From contig JARVKI010000036.1 in the NCBI GenBank assembly GCA_036674765.1, positions 1-64,000 on the forward strand: a stretch of 64,000 nucleotides of DNA. The letters run 5' to 3'. The notes beneath the pieces are model-generated. The model saw only the letters and a program-made list of their open reading frames with translations, was not told the DNA's origin and did not search any database. Made by a program: the position numbers and the translations under genes. The DNA is from Seiridium cupressi. Taxonomy: Eukaryota > Ascomycota > Sordariomycetes > Amphisphaeriales > Sporocadaceae. Shown in pieces: positions 36,555-49,126 of this stretch. Positions within the stretch are counted from its first letter, which is position 1, and every line of letters begins with the position of its first letter.

Positions 36555-37752
36555 CTAGGGCGAGATCTTAGGAGTAAGGCCTACCTTTAATCCTCGGCAC
36601 AGGAAACCACTAACTGAAAAAATTGTATTTCAGGAAAGACATCACCATACCATATATTGATGGACTGCCTGCATCAACACGTGCAATGCTTGATACAGGT
36701 TGCCCAAGGGAAGAAAAAAAAGAAGGAATTGGATTTCGAGTGGCATGGTAGGAAAGCTAAAAAGGCTGAACTCGGTCACAAAAGTTCTCGATCTGCAAGC
36801 CCATGCCATCAATGGATCCATGATCAAGTCTGATGGCCACATCATGTTATTATGGTGATTTCCCGGGGTCAACACGTTCCAACAGACTACGTTCTATACT
36901 AGCAGGAAAAGCTCTCACGAAGAGTATGATTCACAGAGTAAACTTTGACATATCCTCAGGAATGCTCCGAATTGATGATATTCCAAATAGAATATTTATT
37001 GCGGTTGTGTATTAAAGCAAACGCGCCACAGGCTTGTCTGTGCTGAAGCCAGTAAGTCTTGAAATCCGTGAGACTTGGACAGTGCTACCATTAGAGCGTT
37101 TGAGATGTAACCGATCCGTAATGCATCTGAGAACCCAGCGATTTGCACGTCCACCTATACGGTTTATTTCCGGACGCAAATTTGGTCACTATAGCATGTG
37201 CTTTCGACCAGAGCGACATGTGTGTTGTACAGCAACAACATCAACGCACAACCAAGTCTAGCATCAAATAGCATAAATCAATTCATTCGTTGCAATAGGT
37301 CATAACAATCTAAGGCGTCTACCATTCCCTCGCTATGCAAAAGCGTGCCCAAAGTCCTTTTGTGTAACCCCATGCACATCATAAGAAGTCCAATGCCCGA
37401 CATGAGGTCATACTGTAAATGAAAACGTGCAGCGAGGCGCCAGTCATCCGAAAACAATTGTCTGCACAAGCCAATCACTCTCTAGAATGGGGGTATTCGT
37501 GACAAATGCAAAAGCAAAACCAACACAGAATCCAGATGAGCTGCAGCTGGCACCATATGATGACAGAGCACGCCAATAGCTCGCCATCAACCTTTGTGAA
37601 GGGCCTGGGGCTATGGCGCAATAGCAAAAGCCCCCCAGCTAAACGCGGCAGCGCGCTACGACGACTTTGGGGTCCCCTGAGGTGCCGCAATTCCGTGGAT
37701 ATAATAGACAACAGTCCCAGCCACATGTTGCGACTCAAACGGAATGTTCTCC
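36555..37752. other. Intergenic, nothing identified
   Basis: About 1.2 kb with only short overlapping frames. The last part is the 3' region of the Zn2Cys6 gene. Confidence 0.5.
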
Positions 37753-40057
37753 TCAATACCGTCCCGAAACCATCCCGCTCGTGGGCGCAAAATTGTCGTA
37801 CATCTCATCGCTGCTATCACTCTGACTTCCTGGACTCACGGCGCCACTGATATCAGCACTGTGCATGCCGCTCTGAAACTCCATAGGCATTGAGCTCATG
37901 CTCATCGACAGAAGACTTTGTCTCCGGCCTGCAGCTTCCATCTCGGCGGTGCTGGCACTGCGGCTCAATTCTGGCTTTTCGGGGAGTTTTTTCAGCAGGC
38001 CCGTCGATATGTCTAGCATACCCATGGCAAATGCCGTAAGACCTTTCCCTTCACCAGGTTTGCTGCTCACGCTCAACGTCCAGCGGTACTCGGCAAGTCG
38101 TCGTCGGTACCATTCCCCTTCTTCTCGTCCCGGCGAAGTCGCCCAGAGCAGAGAACCGAAGGTACCGATCAATGCAAAGTTTGTTTTCGAGGCAAAATAC
38201 CAGAACGACCGGAGATGATTGGGGGTCAGTCGGTTGACAAAGTCCATAGCTGAAATCAACCGAGCTTTCGCAGCACTGCGGCAGATTTGCAGGAGATAGT
38301 GATCCACGGCTGATTCGTCGGTGGCGAGTGAGCGAATAATCCGGCGATGCAGCGTAATTTCAGTCGCAAAGTATGCCAGATGAATATAGCCAATACTCGA
38401 AAGGCGACTGGACGACATGGAAGACAAGGTATTGTCCATCCGGATGACCGACGGTATTGACGAGTACCACTCCTTCAGCTTCAGCTGGATTGGCTTGGCG
38501 AGCGATAAGACTAGATGTATGCCCTGAGGCCCGGCATTCGCTACGTTTTGCATGGCTTGAAGTGAATAGAAGGTATCCTGGATCTCAGCTAGGATTTGAG
38601 ATAAGTAAATCATCTGCACAAACAAGGTTCGACCACGCTCGATGTCAAGCCTCTCTTCAGCATTCTCTTCATCATAGTCGACTTCGGGAAAATCCCCAGG
38701 CAGTAAAGGTTGAACAACCCAGTTGGTCTGGAAAATGTGTGAAGGACGTCCATGCACCAATGCGCCCCATTTGTCCTGCATATATAATGCCCAGGCAAGT
38801 CTCTTCCTGAGACCTTTCTCCCAGAGTGGAATCTTCCAGTGCGTGCAGTCGAGGTGCAGGCCCAGTTCTTGCGCTATTGCGACGAGCTGAGCTGTGGGGG
38901 CCCATTGGTCTCCCTCTGGTCTTTGGGAAAGAAGCAGTCCAGCTTGGATAGTAGAGAGCTTTGGTCTCCACATGGCGTCGGTCAAGGACGTCCTCATGAT
39001 CCTCTCCAACGCCTTCACGTCTGGGCGAGGCTGCGAAGAGAGATCTTCCAGTTGATCCCACCAGTTGATTGTGAGGAGATAAATGGCAGCCAGCAATGGC
39101 GGGGAGAATTCCCGATAAGATCGCTCGTACTTTTCAAGAAAGACTTCTTTTTGAATAATCGGGAAGGCGGGGTGTATAACTTCAAAGTAGAGTTCAATCA
39201 ACTTCCGCCCGTGGGGAGCCACGAGCTTCTCAACCTCATCAGCGTCGACGATTTGCTGCTCATAGCGTTCTGTCGCACTATCAGGAAGTAGCAAGAATGT
39301 GACATTGTCACTGACTTTCCGGAGAGTGCCTCGAGTCAACAGACTCTCATCCTGGTTGTCAAAAGGGGATAAGTTGATCAGGGAGGGCTCAAAGTCTGTG
39401 GTAGGGCCGATGTACTGGCTGTAACGGTCATTTTGTAGCCCGAGAGTTCTCTTCAGCAGAGTCGGACCCCCGAAATTGGCCATTTCCTCAATTAAAGAAC
39501 CACTTGCAGCTGTACTGGAAACACTCAGCGTGTCTTGCCGGAATCTTCTGTTATCATGCCGGCCAGGTGAGCTATATCGGCCAATGGTGTGTTAGCCAAG
39601 GGTAATCGAGTTTTCACGCCGCATTGCAAGGGTCGAGCCGCCAGTGTCCCGGCAGTTCGATGAGATAAAAAATTTGGGGGGCCGCCATGATATTATGTAT
39701 GATTAAAACTTACCCGCGTCCGCTGTCGTCTGCAAAGTCACGCGCTAATTTCCTTTTCCGAGGTTGAGGGCTTTGATTCAAGGAGCAATCAATTCCATTG
39801 GCCTGGCACGAGATGCAGGCGCCGCTGTCATCGTCGTCCCCCATGACGCACTTGATCCTCCGGCGAATACAGAACTCACAGACTAAGCTCCCACTCGAGG
39901 GGGTATCCGAGTCTGCGGAATCATGGCCGTTCATGCCACTTGCGTATGCGTCGCGAGGTAACGCAGGTGTACCGTGGCGGCTGCTGGGATTGAAGGGAGA
40001 AGGTTTGGGGGCAATGGCGATAGGAGCCGTTCTTGGGACGGCACTAGGCGTGGCCAT
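37753..40057 (-). CDS. Zn2Cys6 transcription factor, DAL81/TamA-like
   Basis: Model: exons 40057-39714 and 39547-37753 (intron 166 nt, phase 2, GG|A), giving 712 aa. The zinc cluster is CX2CX6CX10CX2CX6C at residues 60-91 (CEFCIRRRIKC, then CISC). Basic linker RKRKL. The second exon begins with GRFRQDTLSVSS and reaches a highly conserved-looking block, MANFGGPTLLKRTLGLQND followed by YIGPTTDFEPSLI, then the fungal-specific MHR domain (about 210-560: LIELYFEVIHPAFPII, LLLSQRP, AIAQELGLHLDC, KRLAWALYMQDKW). The C-terminus is Ser/Met-rich. Length and block order suggest the DAL81/UGA35/TamA group, co-activators of nitrogen-catabolic genes; this assignment is from memory of the family and is moderate. 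It is the only intact gene between 34.8 and 48.9 kb. Confidence 0.88.
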
Positions 40058-43000
40058 GTTTAAAACGTGGGCGGCCGGCGCCTACCCTGTCCTCGGTCCC
40101 TGGCTCCTTGCGGGAGAGGCGAGACTCTCTGGCCGTCGTAAGGTCAGCACGCTCAGCGCGTCAGTTGCGGCCCGTTGGAAGTATACCCCACGGGTCCAGG
40201 GTGTCTACACTCTCTGTATGGCGGGACAGGAGCGTTGAGCCGGCTAGAACAGGCAGGATCCACCAGGTCGAGATGGCTGTGAATGCGTAAAAGACCGCTG
40301 ATCCGATCAACTCCGGAAATCTGCCAATATAAGGCTGATAAGGGGATCCCGAGAGATAAGGCCCTAGGTGGTGGATGGCGGCGTTGAGCGGCGTCCAACC
40401 AGATTGTCCGATGATCAGGTACCAGCAGCAAGTCAGGAGGTGCCTTATCGAAGCAGGAACCACGGTGTAGTTGTTATTAGACTATAGATCCAGGATTAGT
40501 CCCCGATAGATATGCCCAGCTGATTCGAGATGAGGCTCGCCTGCATACGGCAAGCGTGGGTCCGGAGAGCAGCAGCCAGGCCGTACAACAGATGGACGGT
40601 GTCGGGAGCCAACCGATCTGGATCTAGCTTTCAAGAGACAAACGCGTAGTGCCAGTAGCCCGGACAGCAGGGCGGGCGTCGAGTTAGGTGACGATGGAGA
40701 GCAGGATGAGATAAGATAGGCTTATCTGCGTCATTGGGCCACCGTGACTTGCTCGTGTGCGCAACATGAACAATCCCGCGGGCTGGCGAAGGAAGGAGGG
40801 AAGAGCTGATAGGGAATTGCACGCACTCCAGTGGCTGGACGGGCCCGTCGTATTAAAGCGCCTGTAGCCAAGCTCCCGGGGAGCAAAACGACGACAGACA
40901 GTGTTCTGGGGGATGTGACGCAGTCAGGGATAGCCCAGGACCTGGCGGAAAGCTTGACAATCTAATGTACTTTTATCACGGCCGTGCAGTCACGCGAGAG
41001 GGCAGCTTGACTCGGGCTTGTTAGACTGGTAACTAACTAGAGCGTCTGGATTTCGCGGACGAGACGTGCAAGGGTTGATTGGTAAAAAGACTACCCCGGA
41101 TAACAGGAGGTAACTTACGTGTCGTTCAAAACAAGAGTGATGACTTTTGCACGTGCCCAGATACTCGAGGAAGACGGTGAGCCACTACGTGGTGATGCGT
41201 GTCGCGTGCGGTCGGTCAGCTCCTGCGCTGATAGGCCGCCGGCGCTTACTTAAAGATTTGGTGAAAGCGATGATCACGGAAATGGGCAGAGATACCAGTC
41301 AGAGCGCATCGCCAGCAGATGCGACCGAAAGTATGACATACATGATATTCCGCGCACACCACGTATCGCCGAAGTCAAGTCAGTCTCGGCGAATTACGTC
41401 CGGGAGGCTGATAAGAAACGCGATCTTATCTTTGGCCGAATGACAATATAAATAATCGTAAGAATTCCATGGATCAAGTGAAGGTTCGCCAGCATCCGCA
41501 TGGAGGCTCTTTGCGAGTCGACGGTACCTCGACGACACAATGGACCTCGGCCCTCAGCACGCACGCAGCCAGCACGCAGCCAGGCCATCGGGCCTTCCAA
41601 TGCCTGCCCACCTGTGGGGGAATCGCCTAGGTTAGGTGGCTAACTAGGCCTTAAATGCCGGCTCCGCCCAATGTACCGGCCTACCGGTTTCGCTAAAGGC
41701 GCAGCTGCACAGCGTCTATCGATGGGCATCTCTGACAAACGGCAAACAACAAGCTTCGAACCTTCCTGCTTCAGGTCAGCGTTGGAAACACGAGGAGCTG
41801 TGGGAATCTCCAGGGAGACGTCCTTTTGTCCAGGGCATGTATCCCGTTTGTATTAGGTACGCGGCCACTCCTGGCGGCGGTGGAGCGCACAATGCGAATG
41901 AGACTCGAGAGTTGCTGCCATTACCAAATAAATATCGCGATTTGGTTAGGCCCCCGAGTACCTCTAACGTAATCGCTCGACCATGCCGAGTCAGGACAGG
42001 GAACAGGTAGACTCTGACGCTGGAAAACTGCCTCGTGGATTTCGGATCGCGGTTCTGCCTTTGTTTTTTGTCGGTCGCTCCATTGATCGGATGGCGGTTC
42101 CTGGGCTGGCGATCCGCGAACAAATCCACCGTGGCCGATTTTGACAATCTGACGATGCCGTCATTTGCGATGGGGTGCTTACTCCCTTGTAAGCCCTAGC
42201 TCGGTGGAGCGTGGAGGACCCTATAGACTGTCGGCCTCAGCGCCCGGAAGCAGCGCCCGACGCTGGTATACCGCAGACCGGTAGCCGACGGCATGGCGCG
42301 CCCGATGAATGGCTCCCCAAACTCCACGAACTGGACCCTCGCGATTAGCAATTCATTCATTCTCCATGCTTTGCCCGGCCCATCTCGACCCGGCGTTGGT
42401 TGCTTTTTCGGAACGGACATGTGCGGCACTGGGTCTTCTCAACAATGCAGGGTCCATTGTCCGCCGTGGTCGGTTCTTGGTGAGGAGAACACAAAGATTC
42501 GCAGAGATACAGCGCATCAACCGTGATGTAAGGACCTTTGGACTGGCCTATTCCGTGCATTGGTTATGCCGCATCTTGGCAAAGCCTGAGCCCTGGCGAA
42601 TCAACTCTCCATGTCCCAGACGATATCGTTCAACCCGCGCAGCAGCCAAACGCAAGAATGCGACACAAATCTGCGACCCCCCACGATCCCCCGCTGCCCT
42701 GTCGCCTTTCACTTGATCCGCATAAGGCCACGCGGGGTGCGCATTGTTGCGGCATACCTCATTAAGCTTTTGTGACCCCCCGACTTGCAGCCCTGCCGTG
42801 TGGTCTGGTGATGCTTGAAAAATTCAACATGGTTTCGGGACGCAGATTGCTGTTGCAACTCTCAGCCGCTTGGCACCGGAGGATTGGTTCACCCCTCACT
42901 CGGGCAATTCGGTGCACGGGCTAACTTGTCAACCTCCTTTTATTTTATTTCCCCCCGGAAACCTGGCGATGCGGCCCAAAAGTGTCAGACACCACATTGT

Positions 43001-43741
43001 GACTTGAGAACAACAGTATCCACATGAAGCAACGATGCCTAAGAGACCGCCACAACATCCGCACAGAGTGGCTGGGCCAATCAGATGAAAAAAGTGATAT
43101 CTTGCTCCTGCTTTGCCAAGTGAACGTCAATGTTGAAGGGCACAAATTATGAAATGGTTGATGGCAACAATCTCAACAAGTGGTGATATAAGCATGCGCA
43201 ACTTTCAGCATCTGTACAGACATTCAAATGCAGTCCGGCATGGCCACGTCTAGCGGATAGTGCATCGCAGAGTCCTTCATCGAGAATGTATATTTAAATT
43301 ACTGGTCGTCCCCAAACCTGGAGTATACAAACATATAACAGACCCTGGTCTGATCTTCACCTTGCGTACTTGCAACGGCTGCTACGCCTCGGTATTGTGA
43401 ACCGAAATTCGCCAAAACGGCAATCTCGGGTTCATCCTGGCAGGTCTTTGACAATAAAACCCAGATTGATTGTGGACATCTGCTGTAACTGGGTTTATTC
43501 AACCTTAACCATCTAGGTATTGGAGATTTTGTTATGGTACCTTGATAGGAGTTACAACACGACCATGTAGATGCGGGTCGAACAGGTTGGCGAATTTAGC
43601 AAGTATCAATTAATGTTCAGATCACGGATCTTACGCACGAAGCAAGGTGCACAGGTGATGCTGCGCCTCATGTAAGCTGCACCTAGCACGGGCCATTCAG
43701 CATATGCAGTATAAGTGGCACACGTACTGCTGGTTCATCAG
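40058..43741. other. Gene-poor accessory-like stretch
   Basis: About 3.7 kb with no supportable gene. The first 500 bases should be the regulator's promoter. A short direct repeat of CAGCACGCAGC lies near 41562-41584. Many short frames overlap on opposite strands, as expected of non-coding DNA of even base composition. I see no transposase, integrase or reverse transcriptase signature. Confidence 0.5.
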
Positions 43742-45310
43742 AACTGAGCAGCTTGATTTCTATCCGAGGGAGGAGCTTGAAAGTTACGAATAACTTGGAG
43801 CTGGTTCTTCGGGATCTCCGCCTTCCGGATCAGGATCGTTATCTCTGGATCTATGGGATTTGTATCTGTCGGAACAAAGAGATGGAAAAGAAGCATCAAG
43901 TCCATCAAATGGACGAAATCCAACAACGTGCAGAGAGAGTTCTGTTTCATCTTGGTAACTGGACGGAACAGACACGTATCTGAATGAAGCTCTTGCGGCG
44001 CTCCAAAGGCAGAAAACTTGTGAGGAAGGCAAATCGATTGAATCGGCTTGGCCCATGGTGTCGACCGAGCTTGCCCTTCGGCACGAAAATCCTGATGCAG
44101 GAATTCGACAGTCAATGGAATAAATTCTTGCAGAACCATGGTTTCGGAGAGTATGGATCATCCAAGAAGTTACCGATGCTCGCAGAGCTTTGATCCACTG
44201 GGGTTATGCATCCTTCCCCGTCAATTGTTTTGTCGCTTTGGTACGACTACTCGGCAGCAAGATAGACGGCCAACAAAAGCCGTTTTGGAGATGATGCCTC
44301 TGAAGCAGCGCAGCGAATCTCCATGGAGCTCTGGACAGGATCTTTACCTCCTTTTGTTAAGACTCAGTGGAGCAAAAGCCTTTCATGATCAAGACAGAAT
44401 CTTCGCCTTACTAGGCATGTGCATTAATGGGAAGGACCAAGGCACAATCGCTGTGAATTACTTCAAAGACCTTGATCAGGCCATATGCGAAGCCATTACA
44501 TACATGTTGTCGAGTTTCATGCAACGGTCAGCTTGTTCGAAAAGATCGAGTCCTTGCTGGAAGAGCTTGTTCTCTAACTTGGCAATTCACACAAGATTAG
44601 CAAGTCTCTGGTCTTTACTTTCGAATCGCGAGATCCTTATTACAGATGGATTGCTCGATGCCATACTCCATGATAAAAGGATAACACAGGAAGCCGTGGG
44701 TATTCTGCTAGACCATCTGGCTGACAACACTATAATGATGGTCAGGGTGGCGGAGAAAAAATTCTAAAAGGCAATATTGACATAACGCGATGAGTATCTA
44801 CACACCTAGGACATACACTACCATTCACATCGAATTAGGTCACAATGGCCAAGCCACCGCAAGATAACCTCACTCCGCTGTAGTGGGCTGTTCTCGATGG
44901 GAAGAACGGGCCACTAAGACAGCTGCTTGAAGAAGGGCCTGAAGTAAATGCCAGCAATCCAGAGGGCCTTTCCCCATTAGCATGGGGCGTTATGAACGGC
45001 AGAGAAGAGACCGCTGGCATTTTACTTGAATATCATGCGAATGTTGAGGACCGACTTCGGACGCCATTTTCTTTGGCTGCAGAGCATGGAAACGAGAATT
45101 TCGCGGAACTCTTGCTGAGGCATAATGCTGACATGGAAAACATGGACCAGATCAATTGGACAACTCTCTCATTACCTGCAGCACATAGAAATAAGGATCT
45201 CGTTGTATTTTTATTAAATCATAACACCAACATTCCAAACTAGGGACAATCAAGGAAGGACACCTCTCTCATTAGCTGCAACCGCCGACACCATCATTCC
45301 TGCAATTCTG
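43742..45310 (+). pseudogene. HET-domain / ankyrin-repeat gene, heavily degraded
   Basis: Remnant of a heterokaryon-incompatibility (HET) protein fused to ankyrin repeats. Frame 1 from 43742 gives NLELVLRDLRLPDQDRYLWIYGICI and HQVHQMDEI..RAERVLFHLG. A shift near 43978 moves to frame 3 (YLNEALAALQ), a TAA at 44121-44123 interrupts, then comes WFRRVWIIQEVTDARRALIHWG. TGA at 44292-44294 is followed in frame 2 by QDRIFALLGM and a linker resembling those in NLR/HET-ankyrin proteins (ITDGLLDAIL, ITQEAVGILLDH), ending with TAA at 44765. The ankyrin part starts at 44845, has TAG at 44881-44883, about three repeats (PLAWGVMNGREETAGILLEYHANVE), TAG at 45241, and one more repeat in a shifted frame (RDNQGRTPLSLAA) up to the poly(A). 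The N-terminus of the HET domain is missing. Clearly non-functional. Confidence 0.85.

Positions 45311-45341
<31 letters not shown>
45311..45341 (+). repeat. Poly(A) tract of 31 nt
   Basis: A pure run of 31 A that ends the ankyrin homology abruptly in mid-repeat. It is followed by A-rich sequence to about 45382. It could be a homopolymer expansion or the tail of a retro-inserted copy. Confidence 0.9.
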
Positions 45342-45343
<2 letters not shown>

Positions 45344-48300
45344 AGGCACAGAAAAAGATAACAAAAAGAAAAGACAAAAAAAATATGGTCAAGTGAGCCC
45401 CCTGCCCACCAACCACCGGCACGCGTATGACAGGCCATCATGAACACTACGTATAGGCTCCTTCTGTAACTATATTGGCACCGACATGGTCGCCAGCCCT
45501 CAATCTACCACTAAGATGAGGGTATCGCAACAAAGATCAGGATTTGTGTGGGAATCGAACCCACTGCTTTGCAATGCGGTAGGCATTGCCTACCAACTTG
45601 ACCAGGCAGCCTGATTACTGCGGTGCAAACAGATACCCTCAATTTGAATGAAGAGGCAGGGCAACGGAAATCGAAAGGGAGAGATTAACGACTGTCAGCT
45701 ACCAATAAAATCAAGAGTTCTGCCAAGGCAATCCGTCATTTACAGTCCGAGTTCATCTTGCCGACCTGAAAGAGGCGAGTTGAGGTTGCTCGTAGAGACT
45801 GGCCATTCAGCGCACAATCACAATCACAATCATAACGCTTATGCTCCTTCCTGATAGCACTGATTACGCGGAAGTCCGCTGACCCAGCAGGCTTCGTCCC
45901 GGCAGGTTTGAGCAATATCCTCAACTCGAGCCCAGCTTCATTGAAGGACCAAACTCCATAGCCTGGACTTCGTGACCTCAAACGGCCAGATAGTCAGTAT
46001 GCATATCGCGACCGACATGGAGCCACGACGTCACCTACTGCTTCGCAATAGACCAGATTGGTTGTGTAATAATAGAGCTGAGCATCAGCGGAAGAAGGGT
46101 CCTAAATGCGAAGTCCCAGTAAGATCTTAGGGCTGAAGTCTGTAGATTTTTTGGAGGTTGAACTATATATTTGGGTTATTCAGTCCTACAAGCCCGAGAA
46201 AATGGGAAAAGGAAGGGTTGGGAGGAGCTGAAATTGCAGTAACAGATCTTCTCAATCAATCGACCTTCGAGATGGTAGTGACACGTGATACAGACGTTGA
46301 TTCCAGGGAAACACGTTGTCCAGGGCCGCGTGTTTGGGTTGGCTCGAGTCCTCTAGCCATTATCGAGGGATCGACAAGATCATTCAAGTCTGTACAGTGA
46401 TCAGAACGATTGAATGGAGACTAACGACTTGGCTGGAGTGCAGCTCTGATGCACAGATCGTTCGTTCCCATAGTCAGTGATAGTTCCAACCAAACTGTCT
46501 CGATGCTAACTTCTCACGACAAGCACAGGGGCGAACAACAGTATTATGTGACCCGGGAGATTGCGCTGTTCGGGCTGAACGGTATCTCAGAGAGATCGCT
46601 TGCGCATGATATTCCTCCCGACTGGACACGATTAGACCTCGGGCCACAAGGTTGGTGGACATTAATCAGCTTCCCATTCTCGAGCTCCATCTCGGCCGAG
46701 TAGTTGGGTATGAAGTCCAAACGGTCCATACATACATGTACATAATAAGCGCCGTCCCCACCATCGGATCATGGAGTTCACCATCTTATGACACCGATAT
46801 CAAAATATCGCTCAAAACCACCTGTGCCCGCAGTCACGAGAAGAAGTGACTTGTTCTGGTTCATTCATCTGACGAAAAAAGGGCGAGCACGAAAGCTCCG
46901 TGCAGTAGCTTCTCTTGACGGGCGGATACAGGTGTTGCGCGCGAGAATGTCTCCGAACAAGGTGACTGTAGGTGATCACAGACGTTGAAGAATCACGGCA
47001 AAATAATCGAGCACATGCTCAAGTTGCGCTCGATTGCGCTCGTGTTACAGAGGTTACCTGGATATCACATTGGGAACGTTGCACGAGTAGAAGAGGACGC
47101 CGCTGTAAGCATGCAAAAAGTTACGTGGTAGCGAGGCATCTCAGCATCCTACTATGGAAGGCGACCTCGCTACCCGTTCAAAGGGCGTACCACGGCACGA
47201 CATGAAACCATTCTTCCCTTCCGCTCAGAAGTACCATACATATATTGGTATCCGCCCTAACCAGTGGTTGTAGCGGTATAAGAGTGTTTGTGCGCCCGCT
47301 CGCACAAGAAAAGACTTGTTAAGCTGTGTTCACTCTGACGGATGCTTTCGCTCGTGTACTTTTGCCTGCGTCCCAACCACCAGCTGCCACCTGGACAAAC
47401 CCGCCGAAGCGCTTAAGGGCCCACAAAATATAGTGGTTGTGCCGGCGCCAGTAAGCAGCATCAGATCATATTTACGGGTCGGTCGGTGCCTTTCGTATGG
47501 AGTGGCAACAAACCTCAATTCAGGATTTTCCACTGGAAAGCTCCTGGTCCGTTTGTCTCCTCATTGTCCTCGCTTCCAAGCATCGACTGTACCATGAAGA
47601 GGTGTCATGAAGAGTATCACATCATGCCCAAGTTGATCTGCCGAATCAACAGCTGATATTTGGCCTCAATGAACATGCTTCAAACAGTTATGCATCCTGT
47701 GCGACGAGAACTCGCGGAACTAGATGTGTGATACCGATTTCGATAGTTCTTTCGCTGGGATTTTTCTATCGGCTGCTGGCAGCCAAGAGATCCGTGCTGA
47801 CCTTCTGCTATGCGCGAATGATTCCGACCAGAGCACTCCGAGATTCTACGGGTGCATGCATCTCTCTACGATTTTGCACCGGCATGAAACACGCTCACAG
47901 CAGTGATATGACAGGTGAGGTTTCAACAGGCCGCACGAAGCGCCAAATCAAGACTTACGAGAGATATTGAAATATCTATGCCATCAGTATGAGTTAGCAG
48001 GAATGGCCCTTGAGGAATGAAGACCATTATACAGTCAAGCAGTGTGAGCCGTACTTTTGTTGTTACTTCCCACGACCTATGTATGTGTCTCGTTAAGCAG
48101 CTCATGCGAGCAGCCAGTATGACTGCGCGAACAACCCCTGCTGTTTGCCCCCTCTGAACCGTCGAATAAAAATGAAGAATATCGTATCTTTGTAAAATCG
48201 ACAAAAGTCCTTCAACATAGAGGACATACAGAAGGCAATCCCAAAGGTCTGTCACCACCATTGAGCGTTGGGCGTCGGACTGTAAGCATGAACTGGATTC

Positions 48301-48898
48301 CAGGGGGGTCATGATGTGCTTGCCATCATCCTATCAGCTTGATCGGTACAGTACGTTTGTCGATTGAACAAAAGTACGATACACTCTTGCATGCCAAGGA
48401 AGGACCGGAATGTTGGTATAAAGAGGCACGGAGGTCCCAGTCGGAGTCGCTGCCTCGTGCTTGGTCAAGCGAGCCGGCCTCATCTGTGGCAAATGACACA
48501 TCAACAGGAGGCGGTAAGACGCTCTTCAACTTGGTGAAGAGAGAGAACTTGGTTGCCAGCTGCGTAGGTGCTGAAAACGTTCCATTAAACTACCATTATC
48601 GTCCATTACCATTTGTGCTTGTCTCATCATACAATGCAAAGCCTCCTTGCAAGTAGCCGCCCGTTCAAGTCAACCGAAACTGTTCTTGATGCATGTAATT
48701 CAGGAACGCCATGCAACCTTGATATCAATGCTGTACCCTCCCTGATTGACCAGACCTTTTGGGTCGTGGCTAAAAACACAATCGCCGCAAACGCCATACA
48801 CCAACTTATCACGTGTCCGAGTGTTTCAAGATCGGAGCCTCATGCTGGAACAACCGAGACCATCCTGTTCCCATCTAAGTAGCCTCACAGTGCCGACC
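45342..48898. other. Gene-poor stretch with a tRNA-like element
   Basis: About 3.5 kb with no supportable protein gene. It includes the tRNA-like element and a three-unit ACAATC repeat at about 45812-45830. Short frames at 46158-46988 and 47300-48900 lack recognisable domains. Confidence 0.5.
45541..45611 (-). other. tRNA-like / degenerate tRNA element
   Basis: On the minus strand the 71-nt segment contains an almost perfect internal A box (TGGTCAAGTTGG) and an exact B box (GGTTCGATTCC). A perfect 5-bp T arm surrounds TTCGATT. At the anticodon-arm position there is a strong hairpin (GCAATGC / GCATTGC) with a 5-nt loop instead of 7. The 5' and 3' acceptor halves (GGCTGCC and ACAAATC) do not pair, so this is unlikely to be a working tRNA. 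A tRNA pseudogene or the head of a tRNA-derived SINE are the main options. Confidence 0.45.
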
Positions 48899-49126
48899 CT
48901 ACCCATGCGTCCTCGGTCTGCGGTGCCCCATCAATACATTACGACGAATTCGGGTGTCAGACTTGGAAATGGTGCGTCGAGGAACTGGACACCGCGCTTG
49001 CTTCTGTTGCTCCTGTTCCTTAGAGGAACTCGACGATGTCTGATTTAGTCGCTGTTTCTCAGCCTCTTCTCTTGCCACCTGCTCGGCCTCTTGGCGTATA
49101 TGGCTCTCGACAAAGTCATGTTCCTC
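48899..49126 (-). other. 75-codon open frame after the TAG of the Tco89-like gene
   Basis: Directly after the TAG at 49129-49127 the same frame stays open for 75 codons to another TAG at 48901-48899. It encodes EEHDFVESHIRQEAEQVARE and then a Glu/Gln/Lys-rich helix-like run, a Ser5 patch and a basic tail. This composition resembles the gene itself and not the surrounding DNA. It could be the true C-terminus cut off by a CAG-to-TAG change, a read-through extension, or part of a spliced isoform: a 48-nt intron from GTCAAG (starting at 49139) to CCAAG would remove the stop in frame. Confidence 0.5.

Noticed and set aside
40058..43741. Transposon or secondary-metabolite genes in the gene-poor stretch
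   Set aside because: I searched for transposase DDE/D, reverse transcriptase, integrase, PKS/NRPS and P450 signatures in the six-frame translations and saw none, nor terminal inverted repeats by eye.
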